The position numbers and the translations under genes were made by a program. Shown here piece after piece: positions 14,561-22,719 of a stretch of DNA of 22,791 nucleotides (the first letter of the stretch is position 1; the number at the start of each line of letters is the position of its first letter). Source of the stretch: Bacillota bacterium (GTDB lineage Bacteria > Bacillota_A > Clostridia > Tissierellales > Peptoniphilaceae); assembly GCA_023443045.1 (NCBI GenBank), contig JAEZWK010000026.1, positions 1 to 22,791 on the forward strand. The letters run 5' to 3'. The notes beneath the pieces were generated by a model. It ran no database searches and had not been told where the DNA came from. It was given only the letters and a program-made list of their open reading frames with translations.

Positions 14561-15337
14561 ATGACTTTTATAGATTCGCATATACATTTAGATGATGAGG
14601 CTTTTGATCAGGATCGTGAAAGAATAATTGGTGATTTTGATGCTGATGGTATAGAGTTTGTAGTAAATCAGTCAACTAATATCCAAACTATAAATAAAGT
14701 CCTCGAACTCACCGAAAAATATGAAAAAATATATGGTGTAGTGGGATTTCATCCACATGATGCAGAAAGTTTTGAAGATGAATATTTAGATGTTTTGAGA
14801 GAGTATTTGAAAAGACCAAAAATTTTAGGCGTTGGTGAGGTTGGACTAGATTATCATTATGATTTTGCAGATAGAGATACGCAAAAAGATGTTTTTAAAA
14901 AGATGATTGAATTAGCCAACGAAACTAATTCTCCGCTTGTTATTCATTCTAGAGATGCATATTTGGATACTTATAATATGCTAAAAGAATTTAGAAAATC
15001 TGGAAACACTCTATTACACTGTTTTACAGGATCTAAAGAAGTTGCTTTTTCTTATTTTGATTTGGGATATTATATAAGCGTGGGAGGAGCGGTAACTTTT
15101 AAAAATGCTAAACATGTAGTGGAAACAGTAAGAGAAATGCCGCTAGATAGATTATTACTAGAAACTGATGCGCCATATATGACACCTGTACCATTTAGAG
15201 GAAAGAGAAATGAGCCTAAATATATCGACTATGTGATAAATAAAATTGCTGAAATTAGAGGCAAAGATCCTGAGGAAATTGCTTTTATTACGACACAAAA
15301 TGCCAAGAGGTTTTACAAATTTGATGAAAAAGATTAA
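14561..15337 (+). CDS. tatD: TatD family metal-dependent hydrolase/DNase
   Basis: This 258-residue amidohydrolase-type TIM barrel has the metal-site motifs of the TatD family: DSHIHLD (H7, H9), GFHPHDAE, GEVGLDYHYD, PLVIHSRDA, LHCFTGS and LLETDAPY. Members are 3'-5' DNases linked to repair of oxidised DNA and to tRNA quality control; the exact substrate here is not shown. AGGTGA precedes the ATG, eight bases after the metG stop. It corresponds to B. subtilis yabD and overlaps the rnmV start by 14 bases. Confidence 0.93.
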   Translation: MTFIDSHIHLDDEAFDQDRERIIGDFDADGIEFVVNQSTNIQTINKVLELTEKYEKIYGVVGFHPHDAESFEDEYLDVLREYLKRPKILGVGEVGLDYHYDFADRDTQKDVFKKMIELANETNSPLVIHSRDAYLDTYNMLKEFRKSGNTLLHCFTGSKEVAFSYFDLGYYISVGGAVTFKNAKHVVETVREMPLDRLLLETDAPYMTPVPFRGKRNEPKYIDYVINKIAEIRGKDPEEIAFITTQNAKRFYKFDEKD

Positions 15338-15881
15338 AATTAATGATATAATAATCGTTGAAGGAAAAGATGATGTAACTAGAGTAAGAGAGTGTGTAGA
15401 TGGTGTTGTAATTTCTACTGGTGGAGTGCATATTTCTCCTGAAAAAAGGGAGGAAATAAAAAGTATTACCCACAATAGGGATGTAATTATATTTACAGAT
15501 CCAGATCATGCTGGCGAAAAAATTAGATCTTCAATAAAAAAAATATTAAATCGTGATGTAAAAGAAGCTTATATCTCCAGAAAAAAATGTGATTTAAAGG
15601 GAGATATAGGAGTGGAAAATGCAGATTGTGAAGATATAATTGACGCACTCAAAAAGGCTCATGCAAGCACAGGTGAAAATAAAAGAATTTATGATGAGGC
15701 TTTTTTGTTTAAAAATAATTTATCAGGAAGCAGCAATAGCAAAAAAAGAAGAGAAATTTTTTGTGATAAATTGAATCTAGGTAGACCCACATCAAAACAA
15801 TTGTTAAATAGACTAAATACTTTTTCCATACCGGAAGAAATTGTAGAAAAAGTTTTGAAGGAAATAGATATAGATGGATAG
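15324..15881 (+). CDS. rnmV: Ribonuclease M5
   Basis: This 185-residue enzyme performs the final maturation cuts of 5S rRNA in low-GC Gram-positives. Its N-terminal TOPRIM domain shows IIVEGKDDV, STGGVH and the metal-binding FTDPDHAGE. The C-terminal part (about 100-185) contains the helical segment KLNLGRPTSKQLLNRLN common to the family. The chosen ATG gives the typical family beginning (MKKIKINDIIIVEG). An in-frame ATG at 15300 would add eight residues but lies deeper within tatD. AGAGG lies about 13 bases upstream, so translation probably depends partly on coupling with tatD. The gene overlaps ksgA by eight bases. Confidence 0.93.
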   Translation: MKKIKINDIIIVEGKDDVTRVRECVDGVVISTGGVHISPEKREEIKSITHNRDVIIFTDPDHAGEKIRSSIKKILNRDVKEAYISRKKCDLKGDIGVENADCEDIIDALKKAHASTGENKRIYDEAFLFKNNLSGSSNSKKRREIFCDKLNLGRPTSKQLLNRLNTFSIPEEIVEKVLKEIDIDG

Positions 15882-16713
15882 AATTTATTCTCCAAAAATC
15901 GCAAAAAAAATATCTGAATTATATGATATTACCATGAAAAAAAGTTTGGGACAGAATTTTTTGGTGGATGGAAATGTAGTAAGGCATATAGTAGATAGTG
16001 CAAAGATAGACGAAAATTCAAATGTATTGGAAGTGGGACCTGGAATAGGAGCTCTAACAGAAGAAGTTTTAATTAGAGGAGCTGAATTATCCAGCATTGA
16101 GATTGATCAGAGATTTGTAGAAATTCTTCATGATAGATTAGATGAGTTTCATAATTTTCAGTTAATACATGGCGATGCTGTGGACGAGGAAGTTTTTGAG
16201 AGTGCAGCACAAGGAAAAGATATTTTTATTTCAAATATGCCATATGTAGTCACAACACCATTACTCGAAAGAATTTTTTTGTCGAAGGCAAATTTCAAAA
16301 GAGCGGTTATTATGGTGCAAAAAGAGGTTGCCATTAGAATGGTGGCATCTCCCAATAGTAAGGATTATGGCAGTTTGAGTGTTTTTGTAAAGGCGTTTGC
16401 CGATGCAAAGAGATTATTTACAGTAAAACCGATGAGTTTTATGCCAAAACCAAAGGTTGATAGCGAAGTTTTGTTACTTGAGATAAAGAAGTTTGATGGC
16501 GATATAAAAGAATTTATGAAAATTGTACATGCATCATTTAGCGCCAGACGAAAAACTCTCTTAAATTCTTTATCCATAGGTCTAAAAATGGAAAAATCAT
16601 CTGTTGAAAAATTTCTTTTAGAATCGGGGATAGATCCAGCTAAAAGAGCAGAAAATTTGAATATCGATGATTTTTACCAAATGTATAAAATTTTTAATAA
16701 TAAAGGAGTATAA
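15874..16713 (+). CDS. ksgA: 16S rRNA dimethyltransferase KsgA/RsmA
   Basis: This 279-residue SAM-dependent enzyme dimethylates two adjacent adenines near the 3' end of 16S rRNA during small-subunit assembly. Visible motifs are KKSLGQNFLVD, the SAM-binding VLEVGPGIGALTEEVL, the acidic E in SIEIDQRF, and catalytic motif IV as NMPY (usually NLPY or NIPY), followed by PLLERI. The C-terminal helical domain holds FSARRKTLLNSL. AAGGA lies 11 bases upstream of the ATG. It overlaps rnmV and is followed two bases after its stop by the start of an ArsR-family gene, so it is part of a longer transcript. Confidence 0.95.
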   Translation: MDRIYSPKIAKKISELYDITMKKSLGQNFLVDGNVVRHIVDSAKIDENSNVLEVGPGIGALTEEVLIRGAELSSIEIDQRFVEILHDRLDEFHNFQLIHGDAVDEEVFESAAQGKDIFISNMPYVVTTPLLERIFLSKANFKRAVIMVQKEVAIRMVASPNSKDYGSLSVFVKAFADAKRLFTVKPMSFMPKPKVDSEVLLLEIKKFDGDIKEFMKIVHASFSARRKTLLNSLSIGLKMEKSSVEKFLLESGIDPAKRAENLNIDDFYQMYKIFNNKGV

Positions 16714-16714
16714 T

Positions 16715-17008
16715 ATGAAAAACGTTACAGAAAAACAAAAAGAAAGATTAGCAGAAATGTTTAAAGCGATGGGAGAAACTAGCAGATTAGTAATTTTAGA
16801 TATATTACATGAACAACCAAGATGTGTAACAGAAATAGCAGAAATCACTAAATTAAGCCAATCATTAGTAAGTCATCACTTAAGAATTTTAAGAACTTCT
16901 GATGTTGTAAAACAGACAAAGCAAGGAAGAAAAGTTATTTATTCTCTATATGATGATCATGTTTCACAAATTTTTGAATTATCAGTTGAACATGCCAGTC
17001 ATATGTAG
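16715..17008 (+). CDS. ArsR/SmtB-family metal-responsive repressor, CzrA/SmtB-like alpha5 site
   Basis: This 97-residue winged-helix regulator carries the family recognition helix SQSLVSHHLRILR (48-60) and wing QGRKVIYSL. It has D80-x-H82-x10-H93-x2-H96, the spacing of the alpha5 zinc/cobalt site in SmtB and CzrA, whereas the alpha3 region has only one cysteine (C37), not the ELCVC-type pair. Metal binding would release it from DNA, so a Zn2+ (or Co2+/Ni2+) sensor is inferred. AAAGGAG at 16702-16708 sets this ATG; an in-frame upstream start at 16667 lies inside ksgA and is rejected. No efflux pump or transporter is adjacent and no own promoter is clear, so its target is unknown. Confidence 0.9.
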   Translation: MKNVTEKQKERLAEMFKAMGETSRLVILDILHEQPRCVTEIAEITKLSQSLVSHHLRILRTSDVVKQTKQGRKVIYSLYDDHVSQIFELSVEHASHM

Positions 17009-17068
17009 TATGTTTTAAAAATAATAAATAGGGTATAAAGATTCTATAAGTAAATAAGGAGGATTAAT

Positions 17069-17299
17069 ATGAAAGACGTAACAATTTATACATCAGATAG
17101 TTGTCATTTTTGTCATATGGCAAAAGATTTCTTGACAGAAAAAAATGTTCAGTTCACAGAAAAAAATATTAGCCAAGATAAAGAGGCTATGATGGAATTG
17201 AGAAAAAAAGGTTTTACAGGAGTACCTCTAATTGTAGTTGGTGATGAAACTATCTACGGATTTGACCAAGATAAATTAGAAAAAGCATTGGGATTATAG
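17069..17299 (+). CDS. Small glutaredoxin-like protein
   Basis: This 76-residue thioredoxin-fold protein has the active site C12-H-F-C15 after a first beta strand, the cis-proline loop TGVPLIVVGD and the closing helix EKALGL. It resembles NrdH/YruB-type glutaredoxins that pass electrons to disulfides in enzymes or small thiols. AAGGAGG lies at a good distance upstream. It is one base from the DUF1858 gene, so both are co-translated. Whether it serves ribonucleotide reductase or another partner is not shown here. Confidence 0.9.
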   Translation: MKDVTIYTSDSCHFCHMAKDFLTEKNVQFTEKNISQDKEAMMELRKKGFTGVPLIVVGDETIYGFDQDKLEKALGL

Positions 17300-17300
17300 T

Positions 17301-17486
17301 ATGATTACAAAAGATATGCTGATTGGTCAGTTGATCCAAGAAAAACCAGAAAGTGCTTATCTTTTGATGAGCTATGGAATGGGTTGTATTGGATGTCCTG
17401 CTAGCCAAATGGAATCGATAGAAGAAGCTTGTATGGTTCATGGAATTAACCTAGACAAACTTCTTGATGATTTAAATCGTTTATAA
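17301..17486 (+). CDS. DUF1858 small CxxC protein
   Basis: This 61-residue protein matches the DUF1858 family: a short N-terminal LIGQLIQEKPESAYLLMSYGMGCIGC segment with C29-x2-C32, then PASQMESIEEACMVHGIN. Family members are proposed disulfide or metal-binding partners and often accompany redox or hybrid-cluster proteins; function here is unknown. It follows the glutaredoxin gene by one base, suggesting that the glutaredoxin could reduce its cysteine pair. A strong terminator overlaps its stop. Confidence 0.88.
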   Translation: MITKDMLIGQLIQEKPESAYLLMSYGMGCIGCPASQMESIEEACMVHGINLDKLLDDLNRL

Positions 17487-17512
17487 GCTTGATAGATTCA
17501 AGCTTTTTTTAT
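17485..17512 (+). terminator. Terminator after the ArsR-glutaredoxin-DUF1858 genes
   Basis: AAGCTTGA pairs perfectly with TCAAGCTT around TAGAT, followed by a run of T residues (seven continuous with the arm). The stem starts inside the stop codon of the DUF1858 gene and ends the long metG-to-DUF1858 stretch. Confidence 0.9.
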
Positions 17513-17555
17513 TTTTTTATTTGTATGTATAACGGGATAAAAAAGACTTATTTAT

Positions 17556-17584
17556 TTGAATAAATAATAATTTTATGATATAAT
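17556..17584 (+). promoter_or_regulatory. secA promoter (extended -10)
   Basis: TTGAAT (17556-17561), 17-base spacer, TATAAT (17579-17584), preceded by TG one base upstream of the -10. It is a strong vegetative promoter directly before secA. A 20-bp palindrome (17548-17567, TTATTTATT-TG-AATAAATAA) covers the -35 box. Confidence 0.8.
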
Positions 17585-17611
17585 TAGGCGATTATAGTTT
17601 AAGAGGTTAAT

Positions 17612-20320
17612 ATGGGATTTTTTAGTAAAATATTTGGTACTCCTTCTACAAAAGCTATAAAAAAATTAGAGCCAACAGTTGATAAGATTATGGCCTTAGA
17701 AGATGAGTATAAAAAGTTAACAGATGAGGAATTAAAAAATAAAACATTTGAATTTCAAAATAGATTAAAAAATGGCGAAACTCTAGAAGATATTTTGGTA
17801 GAAGCTTTTGCTGCCATCAGAGAAGCAGACTACAGAGTTTTAAATATGCGTCCTTTTAGAGTGCAAATAATTGGTGGTCTTGTACTTCATTATGGAAATA
17901 TCGCCGAAATGAAAACTGGTGAAGGTAAGACTTTGGTTGCAACTTTACCAGCATATTTAAATGCTCTCGAAGGAAAAGGAGTTCATGTAGTAACTGTAAA
18001 CGATTATTTAGCAACCAGAGACAGACAATGGATGGGTAAAGTTTTTGAATGGATGAATCTAAAGGTCGGTCTTATAGTTAATGGTTTAGATGCTAAAGAA
18101 AGAAAAATAGCTTATGACGCAGATATAACTTATGGTACAAATAATGAATTTGGATTTGATTATTTGAGAGATAATATGGTGAATTATAAATCGCTCATGG
18201 TACAGAGAGGTTTTAATTTTGCTATAGTAGACGAGGTGGATTCGATTTTGATAGATGAAGCGCGTACTCCTTTGATCATTTCAGGTCAATCAGATGATGC
18301 TACAGATCTTTATGTAAGAGCAAAGCAATTTGCTGATAGATGTAGTTTTAGAGTTTTAGATCCAGATGAGAAGCCATTTAGTCCTTTGGATTTTGATAAA
18401 GATTTACCAGATGAAACTGTAGATTATTTAGTTGATGAAAAGGCTCATTCAGTTTCTATTACAGAGCTTGGTACAAAAAAAGCAGAGCAATTTTTTGGTG
18501 TTGAAAATTTAGCGGATATAGAAAACACTGAAATTATGCACCATATCCAGATAGCTCTAAAGGCTAGAAGTTTGATGAAACGTGATAAGGATTATGTGGT
18601 AAATGCTGGCGAGGTTTTGATAGTAGATGAAAATACCGGAAGAATTATGTATGGTAGAAGATATTCTGATGGTCTTCACCAAGCTATAGAAGCAAAAGAG
18701 GGCTTGGAAGTTCAAAAAGAATCTAAAACTTTGGCTACTATCACATTCCAAAATTATTTTAGAATGTATAAAAAATTATCAGGGATGACAGGTACTGCTT
18801 TAACCGAAGAAGCTGAATTTAGAGAAATTTATAAAATGGATACCATAGAAATTCCTACTAACAAACCAGTTATTAGAGAAGATCATGATGATGAGATCTA
18901 TATAAATATTCCTGCTAAATATAGAGCGGTAATAAATGATATAAAAGAGTGTTATGAAAAGGGAAGACCGGTTTTGGTTGGTACCATTACAATAGAAGAT
19001 TCTGAAGAATTATCTAGACTTCTTAAGAAGGAAAGAATTCCACATCAAGTGCTAAATGCAAAATTCCATGAAAAAGAAGCAGAAATTGTTGCTCAGGCTG
19101 GTAGATATAAACAAGTAACCATAGCTACCAACATGGCTGGTCGTGGTACTGATATTATGCTGGGTGGTAATCCGGAACACATGGCACTTAATGAGATTAA
19201 AAAAGAAATTGACGATGATGAGTTATTACAAAGAGTAGATGCACATGATAATACAGATGATCCTGTTGTATTGGAGTTAAGAGATAAATATCAAAGATTG
19301 ATTGAAAAATATAAAAAAGAAATTGAGGATGAAAAAGAAAAGGTAAAAGCTCTAGGTGGTTTACACATCATTGGTACTCAAAGACATGAAAGTAGAAGGA
19401 TTGATAATCAGCTAAGAGGACGTGCAGGACGTCAGGGAGATCCTGGTAGCAGTAAGTTTTATATTTCTGCTGATGATGATTTGATGAGACTTTTTGCTGG
19501 AGAAAGATTTAAGAGTTTGATGGCAAGACTTTTAGAATCAGAGGATATACCTATTAAGCACAATATGATTTCTAGTAGAATAGAATCTGCACAAAAACGT
19601 GTAGAGGCAAATCATTTTCAATCTAGAAAACATGTTTTACAATATGATGATGTAATGAATCAGCAAAGAACAATTATTTATAGCGAAAGACAAAAGTTGC
19701 TTGATGGTCAAGATTTCAAAGAATATATTCTTAGAATGATTGATTCTGAAATTACAAATATTATAGAAAAATATAGAGCTATTTATGATAGAGAAGATGT
19801 TTGGGATGAAGAAGGATTAAATCTATTAGTTAGTAATTTATTTAATATAAATATAACTGAAAATCTTCAACCAGGAGATGCATTCGATAAAATAAAAAAT
19901 CTTGTGCTTGAAAAATATGCGTCACAAGAAGAAGAGTTTAGTGTAGAGAGATTAAGAGAGATAGAAAGAATTTTACTCTTACGCGTTGTGGATGAAAAAT
20001 GGATGGATCATATAGATGCTATGGATCAATTAAAAACTGGTATAGGTCTTAGAGCATATGGTCAAAAAGATCCTGTTCAAGCATATCAGTTCGAAGGTTC
20101 TCAAATGTTTGAAGAGATGAACGAAGATATTAGAAGAACATTTCTTTCTATTTTATTCCATGTGCAAGATCCTGATAAAGTAAAAAGAGATAAAAAAGGC
20201 CCAAGAATTATAGAAAAACAACAGACTGTGGTTAATAAATCGCCAAAAGTTGGACGTAATGACCCATGTCCATGTGGTAGTGGAAAAAAATATAAAAATT
20301 GTTGCGGAAAAAATCAATAA
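17612..20320 (+). CDS. secA: Preprotein translocase ATPase SecA
   Basis: This 902-residue motor drives unfolded proteins through SecYEG. Motifs in order are the N-terminal MGFFSKIFG membrane-proximal helix, Walker A MKTGEGKT (about 100-107), VNDYLATRD, Walker [61 protein letters not shown], and the C-terminal zinc motif with C-P-C and C-C ([13 protein letters not shown]) that can contact SecB or ribosomes. Length is slightly above the Bacillus SecA (about 840) and full. AAGAGG lies upstream of the ATG. It is transcribed from its own promoter and ends at its own terminator; only one secA is visible in the window. Confidence 0.98.
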   Translation: MGFFSKIFGTPSTKAIKKLEPTVDKIMALEDEYKKLTDEELKNKTFEFQNRLKNGETLEDILVEAFAAIREADYRVLNMRPFRVQIIGGLVLHYGNIAEMKTGEGKTLVATLPAYLNALEGKGVHVVTVNDYLATRDRQWMGKVFEWMNLKVGLIVNGLDAKERKIAYDADITYGTNNEFGFDYLRDNMVNYKSLMVQRGFNFAIVDEVDSILIDEARTPLIISGQSDDATDLYVRAKQFADRCSFRVLDPDEKPFSPLDFDKDLPDETVDYLVDEKAHSVSITELGTKKAEQFFGVENLADIENTEIMHHIQIALKARSLMKRDKDYVVNAGEVLIVDENTGRIMYGRRYSDGLHQAIEAKEGLEVQKESKTLATITFQNYFRMYKKLSGMTGTALTEEAEFREIYKMDTIEIPTNKPVIREDHDDEIYINIPAKYRAVINDIKECYEKGRPVLVGTITIEDSEELSRLLKKERIPHQVLNAKFHEKEAEIVAQAGRYKQVTIATNMAGRGTDIMLGGNPEHMALNEIKKEIDDDELLQRVDAHDNTDDPVVLELRDKYQRLIEKYKKEIEDEKEKVKALGGLHIIGTQRHESRRIDNQLRGRAGRQGDPGSSKFYISADDDLMRLFAGERFKSLMARLLESEDIPIKHNMISSRIESAQKRVEANHFQSRKHVLQYDDVMNQQRTIIYSERQKLLDGQDFKEYILRMIDSEITNIIEKYRAIYDREDVWDEEGLNLLVSNLFNINITENLQPGDAFDKIKNLVLEKYASQEEEFSVERLREIERILLLRVVDEKWMDHIDAMDQLKTGIGLRAYGQKDPVQAYQFEGSQMFEEMNEDIRRTFLSILFHVQDPDKVKRDKKGPRIIEKQQTVVNKSPKVGRNDPCPCGSGKKYKNCCGKNQ

Positions 20321-20325
20321 TATAT

Positions 20326-20362
20326 ACCCTCTTTGCTAGTCATAGTGAGGAGGGTTTTTTAT
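20326..20362 (+). terminator. secA terminator
   Basis: ACCCTCTT pairs with AGGAGGGT (one wobble), with an inner CTA-GTCA-TAG extension, followed by six T residues. It lies five bases after the secA stop. Confidence 0.9.
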
Positions 20363-20496
20363 ATATATAAAATAATTATATGAATTAGCTTAATTTTTAT
20401 TTATGACTTTATCGATGATATTATAAAAAAGGTTTGCGTTTTACAGTTTTTTGTATTTTATGAGCAGTTTTTTTAAGTTAGCTTTTACGTTATTTC

Positions 20497-20525
20497 TTGA
20501 ATAAAAGATAGATTTAATATATACT
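20497..20525 (+). promoter_or_regulatory. Promoter of the prfB-tsaE-tsaB genes
   Basis: TTGAAT (20497-20502), 17-base spacer, TATACT (20520-20525), predicted to start transcription close to the AAAGGGG ribosome site of prfB. The preceding bases 20363-20496 are AT-rich and show no other feature I can support. Confidence 0.75.
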
Positions 20526-20545
20526 ATTTAGAGAAAGGGGTAGCT

Positions 20546-21650
20546 ATGGAGCTTTTGAGTACAGATTTTTTAGAAATCAAATCTATGATAGAAGATATTA
20601 CGCTTCTTGGCGAAAGTCTTTGAGATAGAGAAAAAGAAGATTTTATTGGAAGAATTAAAGGATAAATCAAATGACAATTCTTTGTGGGATGATCAGGAAT
20701 ATGCTGCTAAAATTCTAAAAGAGTTGAGTGATTTAGAAAATGAAATAAATGAGTATTATGATTTAAAGATGGATATTTTAGATTTGGAAAAGCTGATGGA
20801 AATAGCTTCTTCTGATGATGAAGAGGAGGTTTCTTTTCTAAAAAAGGAGTTATCTAAATTTAAAGATATTTTATCTGTTTATAGATTAAAAACTATGCTC
20901 TCGGGTGAGTATGATTCTTTGGATGCTATTTTAGAGATTCATTCTGGTGCAGGTGGTTTGGAGGCTCAGGACTGGGCGGAGATGCTTCTTAGAATGTACA
21001 AAAGATATGCTGATGATCATGGCTTTAAAGTAAATGTAGTAGATCTTCTAAATGATACAGAGGGTGGAATAAAAAGTGTAACTATGATTGTAGAGGGGAA
21101 AAATGCTTATGGTTATCTGAAAGGAGAAAAAGGTGTCCATAGGATGGTTAGACTTTCACCTTTTGATACTGCAGGTAAAAGACATACCTCTTTTGCCAGT
21201 GTGGATGTTATGCCAAAATTAGATGATAGTATAGATATTACAATAAATGAAAATGATTTGCAGATAGATACTTATAGGTCTTCTGGAGCAGGTGGTCAAT
21301 CTGTAAATACGACAGACTCAGCAGTAAGAATAAAGCATATTCCTACTGGTGTTGTAGTGAGCTGTCAAAATGAAAGAAGCCAATTGAAAAACAAGGAAAT
21401 GGCAATGAAGTTATTAAAAGGAAAATTAATAGCTTTAAAGGAGCAGGAAAGAAAAGAAAAAATAGATGATTTGAAGGGAAATTATTCTAAAATCGAATGG
21501 GGCTCTCAAATAAGATCGTATGTATTTCACCCATATAAAATGGTTAAAGATCATCGAACCAATTACCAAGAGGGAGATGTAAGAAAAGTTATGGATGGAG
21601 ATATAGATGGTTTTATAAATAGTTATCTTTTATCTGGCGGTGGCAAATGA
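20546..21650 (+). CDS. prfB: Peptide chain release factor 2, expressed by +1 programmed frameshift
   Basis: Reading starts at ATG 20546 (AAAGGGG five bases upstream), runs 25 codons to CTT (20618-20620) and meets an in-frame TGA (20621-20623). Skipping T20621 continues in the +1 frame from 20622 to the stop at 21650, giving 367 residues, the normal RF2 length. The product recognises UGA/UAA through SPF (204-206) and triggers peptide release with GGQ (249-251). The junction ESL-EIEKKKILLEEL aligns with the usual RF2 SLD region, confirming where the frames join. Frameshifting at UGA normally senses low RF2 and makes expression autoregulatory. Here TGA is followed by G rather than C, and no AGGGGG-like stimulator precedes CTT. 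The last four bases overlap tsaE. Confidence 0.96.
20618..20624 (+). other. prfB programmed frameshift site
   Basis: CTT-TGA-G: slippery CTT in the P site with the in-frame UGA stop. After +1 slippage the tRNA-Leu re-pairs on TTT and GAG (20622-20624) is read next. The usual site is CTT-TGA-C with a Shine-Dalgarno-like AGGGGG just before CTT; here the preceding bases are GGCGAAAGT. Confidence 0.92.
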
Positions 21651-22075
21651 TAATTAATTCGTTGTTTGAGTTAGACGAAGTTTCAAAAAGAGTAGCATCT
21701 CTTTTAAAAGAGGGAGATGTATTATTTTTATATGGAGATTTGGGAACAGGAAAAACTCAATTTACTAAATTTTTATTAAATAATTTGGGCTACAGTGGTG
21801 ATGTTACAAGCCCTACATTTTCTATAGTGAATTTATATGAGGCCGATATTTTGGTTACGCATATGGATTTATACAGATTGAATAGTTTGGATGAGGCTAT
21901 CAATATAGGTATATATGATATTCTAGATGATGATAGTCTAAAAATTATAGAATGGCCCGATATTATACCTGAATTAGAAGATTATGCTGATTTCAAAATT
22001 TATTTTAATTATTTAGATGATAAAAATAAAAGAGAAATTATTATAAATGATAGATCTGGAGAGATATTATTATGA
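21647..22075 (+). CDS. tsaE: tRNA t6A synthesis ATPase TsaE
   Basis: This 142-residue P-loop ATPase has Walker A GDLGTGKT (30-37) and the family segments TSPTFSIVNLYE, HMDLYRLNSLDEAINIGIYD and IIEWPDIIPE. With TsaB, TsaC and TsaD it makes the universal N6-threonylcarbamoyl-adenosine modification at tRNA position 37. Start and stop both overlap neighbours by four bases (ATGA junctions with prfB and tsaB), indicating coupled translation. Length is typical. Confidence 0.95.
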   Translation: MIINSLFELDEVSKRVASLLKEGDVLFLYGDLGTGKTQFTKFLLNNLGYSGDVTSPTFSIVNLYEADILVTHMDLYRLNSLDEAINIGIYDILDDDSLKIIEWPDIIPELEDYADFKIYFNYLDDKNKREIIINDRSGEILL

Positions 22076-22719
22076 AAATATTGCACCTCTTAACAGGTAC
22101 AGAATCTACTGCTGTGGCTATTACTGATGATGATAGAGTTTGTATTTCTATCAATATAGAAGGTGGTATAAGACATAGCGAAACAATTTTTAATATGATG
22201 ATAGATGCATTTGATTATGTAGATTTTTCTATAGATGAAATAGATAAGGTTTCAGTGCTAAATGGTCCGGGAAGTTTTACGGGGCTTAGAGTTGGTTTTG
22301 CCGCAGCTAAGGCTATTAGTTTTGCGCTAAATATCCCTATAATCACTGTAAGCACTTTAGATGCTATAAGGAGCCAGTATAATTTAGAAGATAAAAAGGT
22401 TCTATCTATGATGGATGCCAGAAGAAATAGAGTATATGTAAAGGGATATAATTTAAATTCATTTCTAAAAGAGCAGGTTTTAAATTTAGATGATCTAGAG
22501 CATGCAGATGATGAAATTATAATAGTGGGAGAGAATTTGACTAAATATAAAGAAAAATTTAATCTCTTAGGATATAAAACATTATTTGACAAAGATATTT
22601 TCCTAAATATAGATGGACTTATAAAAGCTAGCTTGAAAGCTAATTCCACAGATGGAGATGTCAAATTAAATTATTTAAAACCTGATGAAGAAGTGGTATG
22701 CAGAAAAAAAGAGATTTAA
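22072..22719 (+). CDS. tsaB: tRNA t6A synthesis protein TsaB
   Basis: This 215-residue ASKHA-fold protein is the non-catalytic partner that dimerises with TsaD in t6A synthesis. Markers are the N-terminal strand LHLLTGTESTAVAI, HSETIFNMM, and the diagnostic LNGPGSFTGLRVG (about 64-76), followed by AAAKAISFALNIPIITVSTLDAI. The ATG overlaps the tsaE stop by four bases. The length matches the family, and the gene overlaps the next start by 22 bases in the usual tsaE-tsaB-rimI order. Confidence 0.94.
   Translation: MKILHLLTGTESTAVAITDDDRVCISINIEGGIRHSETIFNMMIDAFDYVDFSIDEIDKVSVLNGPGSFTGLRVGFAAAKAISFALNIPIITVSTLDAIRSQYNLEDKKVLSMMDARRNRVYVKGYNLNSFLKEQVLNLDDLEHADDEIIIVGENLTKYKEKFNLLGYKTLFDKDIFLNIDGLIKASLKANSTDGDVKLNYLKPDEEVVCRKKEI

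Noticed and set aside
16230..16260. KsgA motif IV NMPY instead of NLPY as an inactivating change
   Set aside because: Leucine-to-methionine is conservative; asparagine, proline and tyrosine are kept, and the rest of the enzyme is intact.
16667..16714. Longer ArsR reading frame starting inside ksgA
   Set aside because: AAAGGAG precedes the ATG at 16715 and the shorter product has the standard ArsR beginning and length.
20363..20496. Small RNA or extra gene between secA and prfB
   Set aside because: AT-rich with only short chance palindromes, no open frame with a ribosome site and no second terminator.
20621..20623. In-frame TGA suggesting that prfB is broken
   Set aside because: It sits at the conserved programmed +1 frameshift position with CTT before it, and both frames encode RF2 sequence that joins seamlessly.
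20607..20650. TTG start for a shorter prfB product
   Set aside because: There is no ribosome site before it, and it would omit the N-terminal 25 codons that follow a strong promoter and AAAGGGG.
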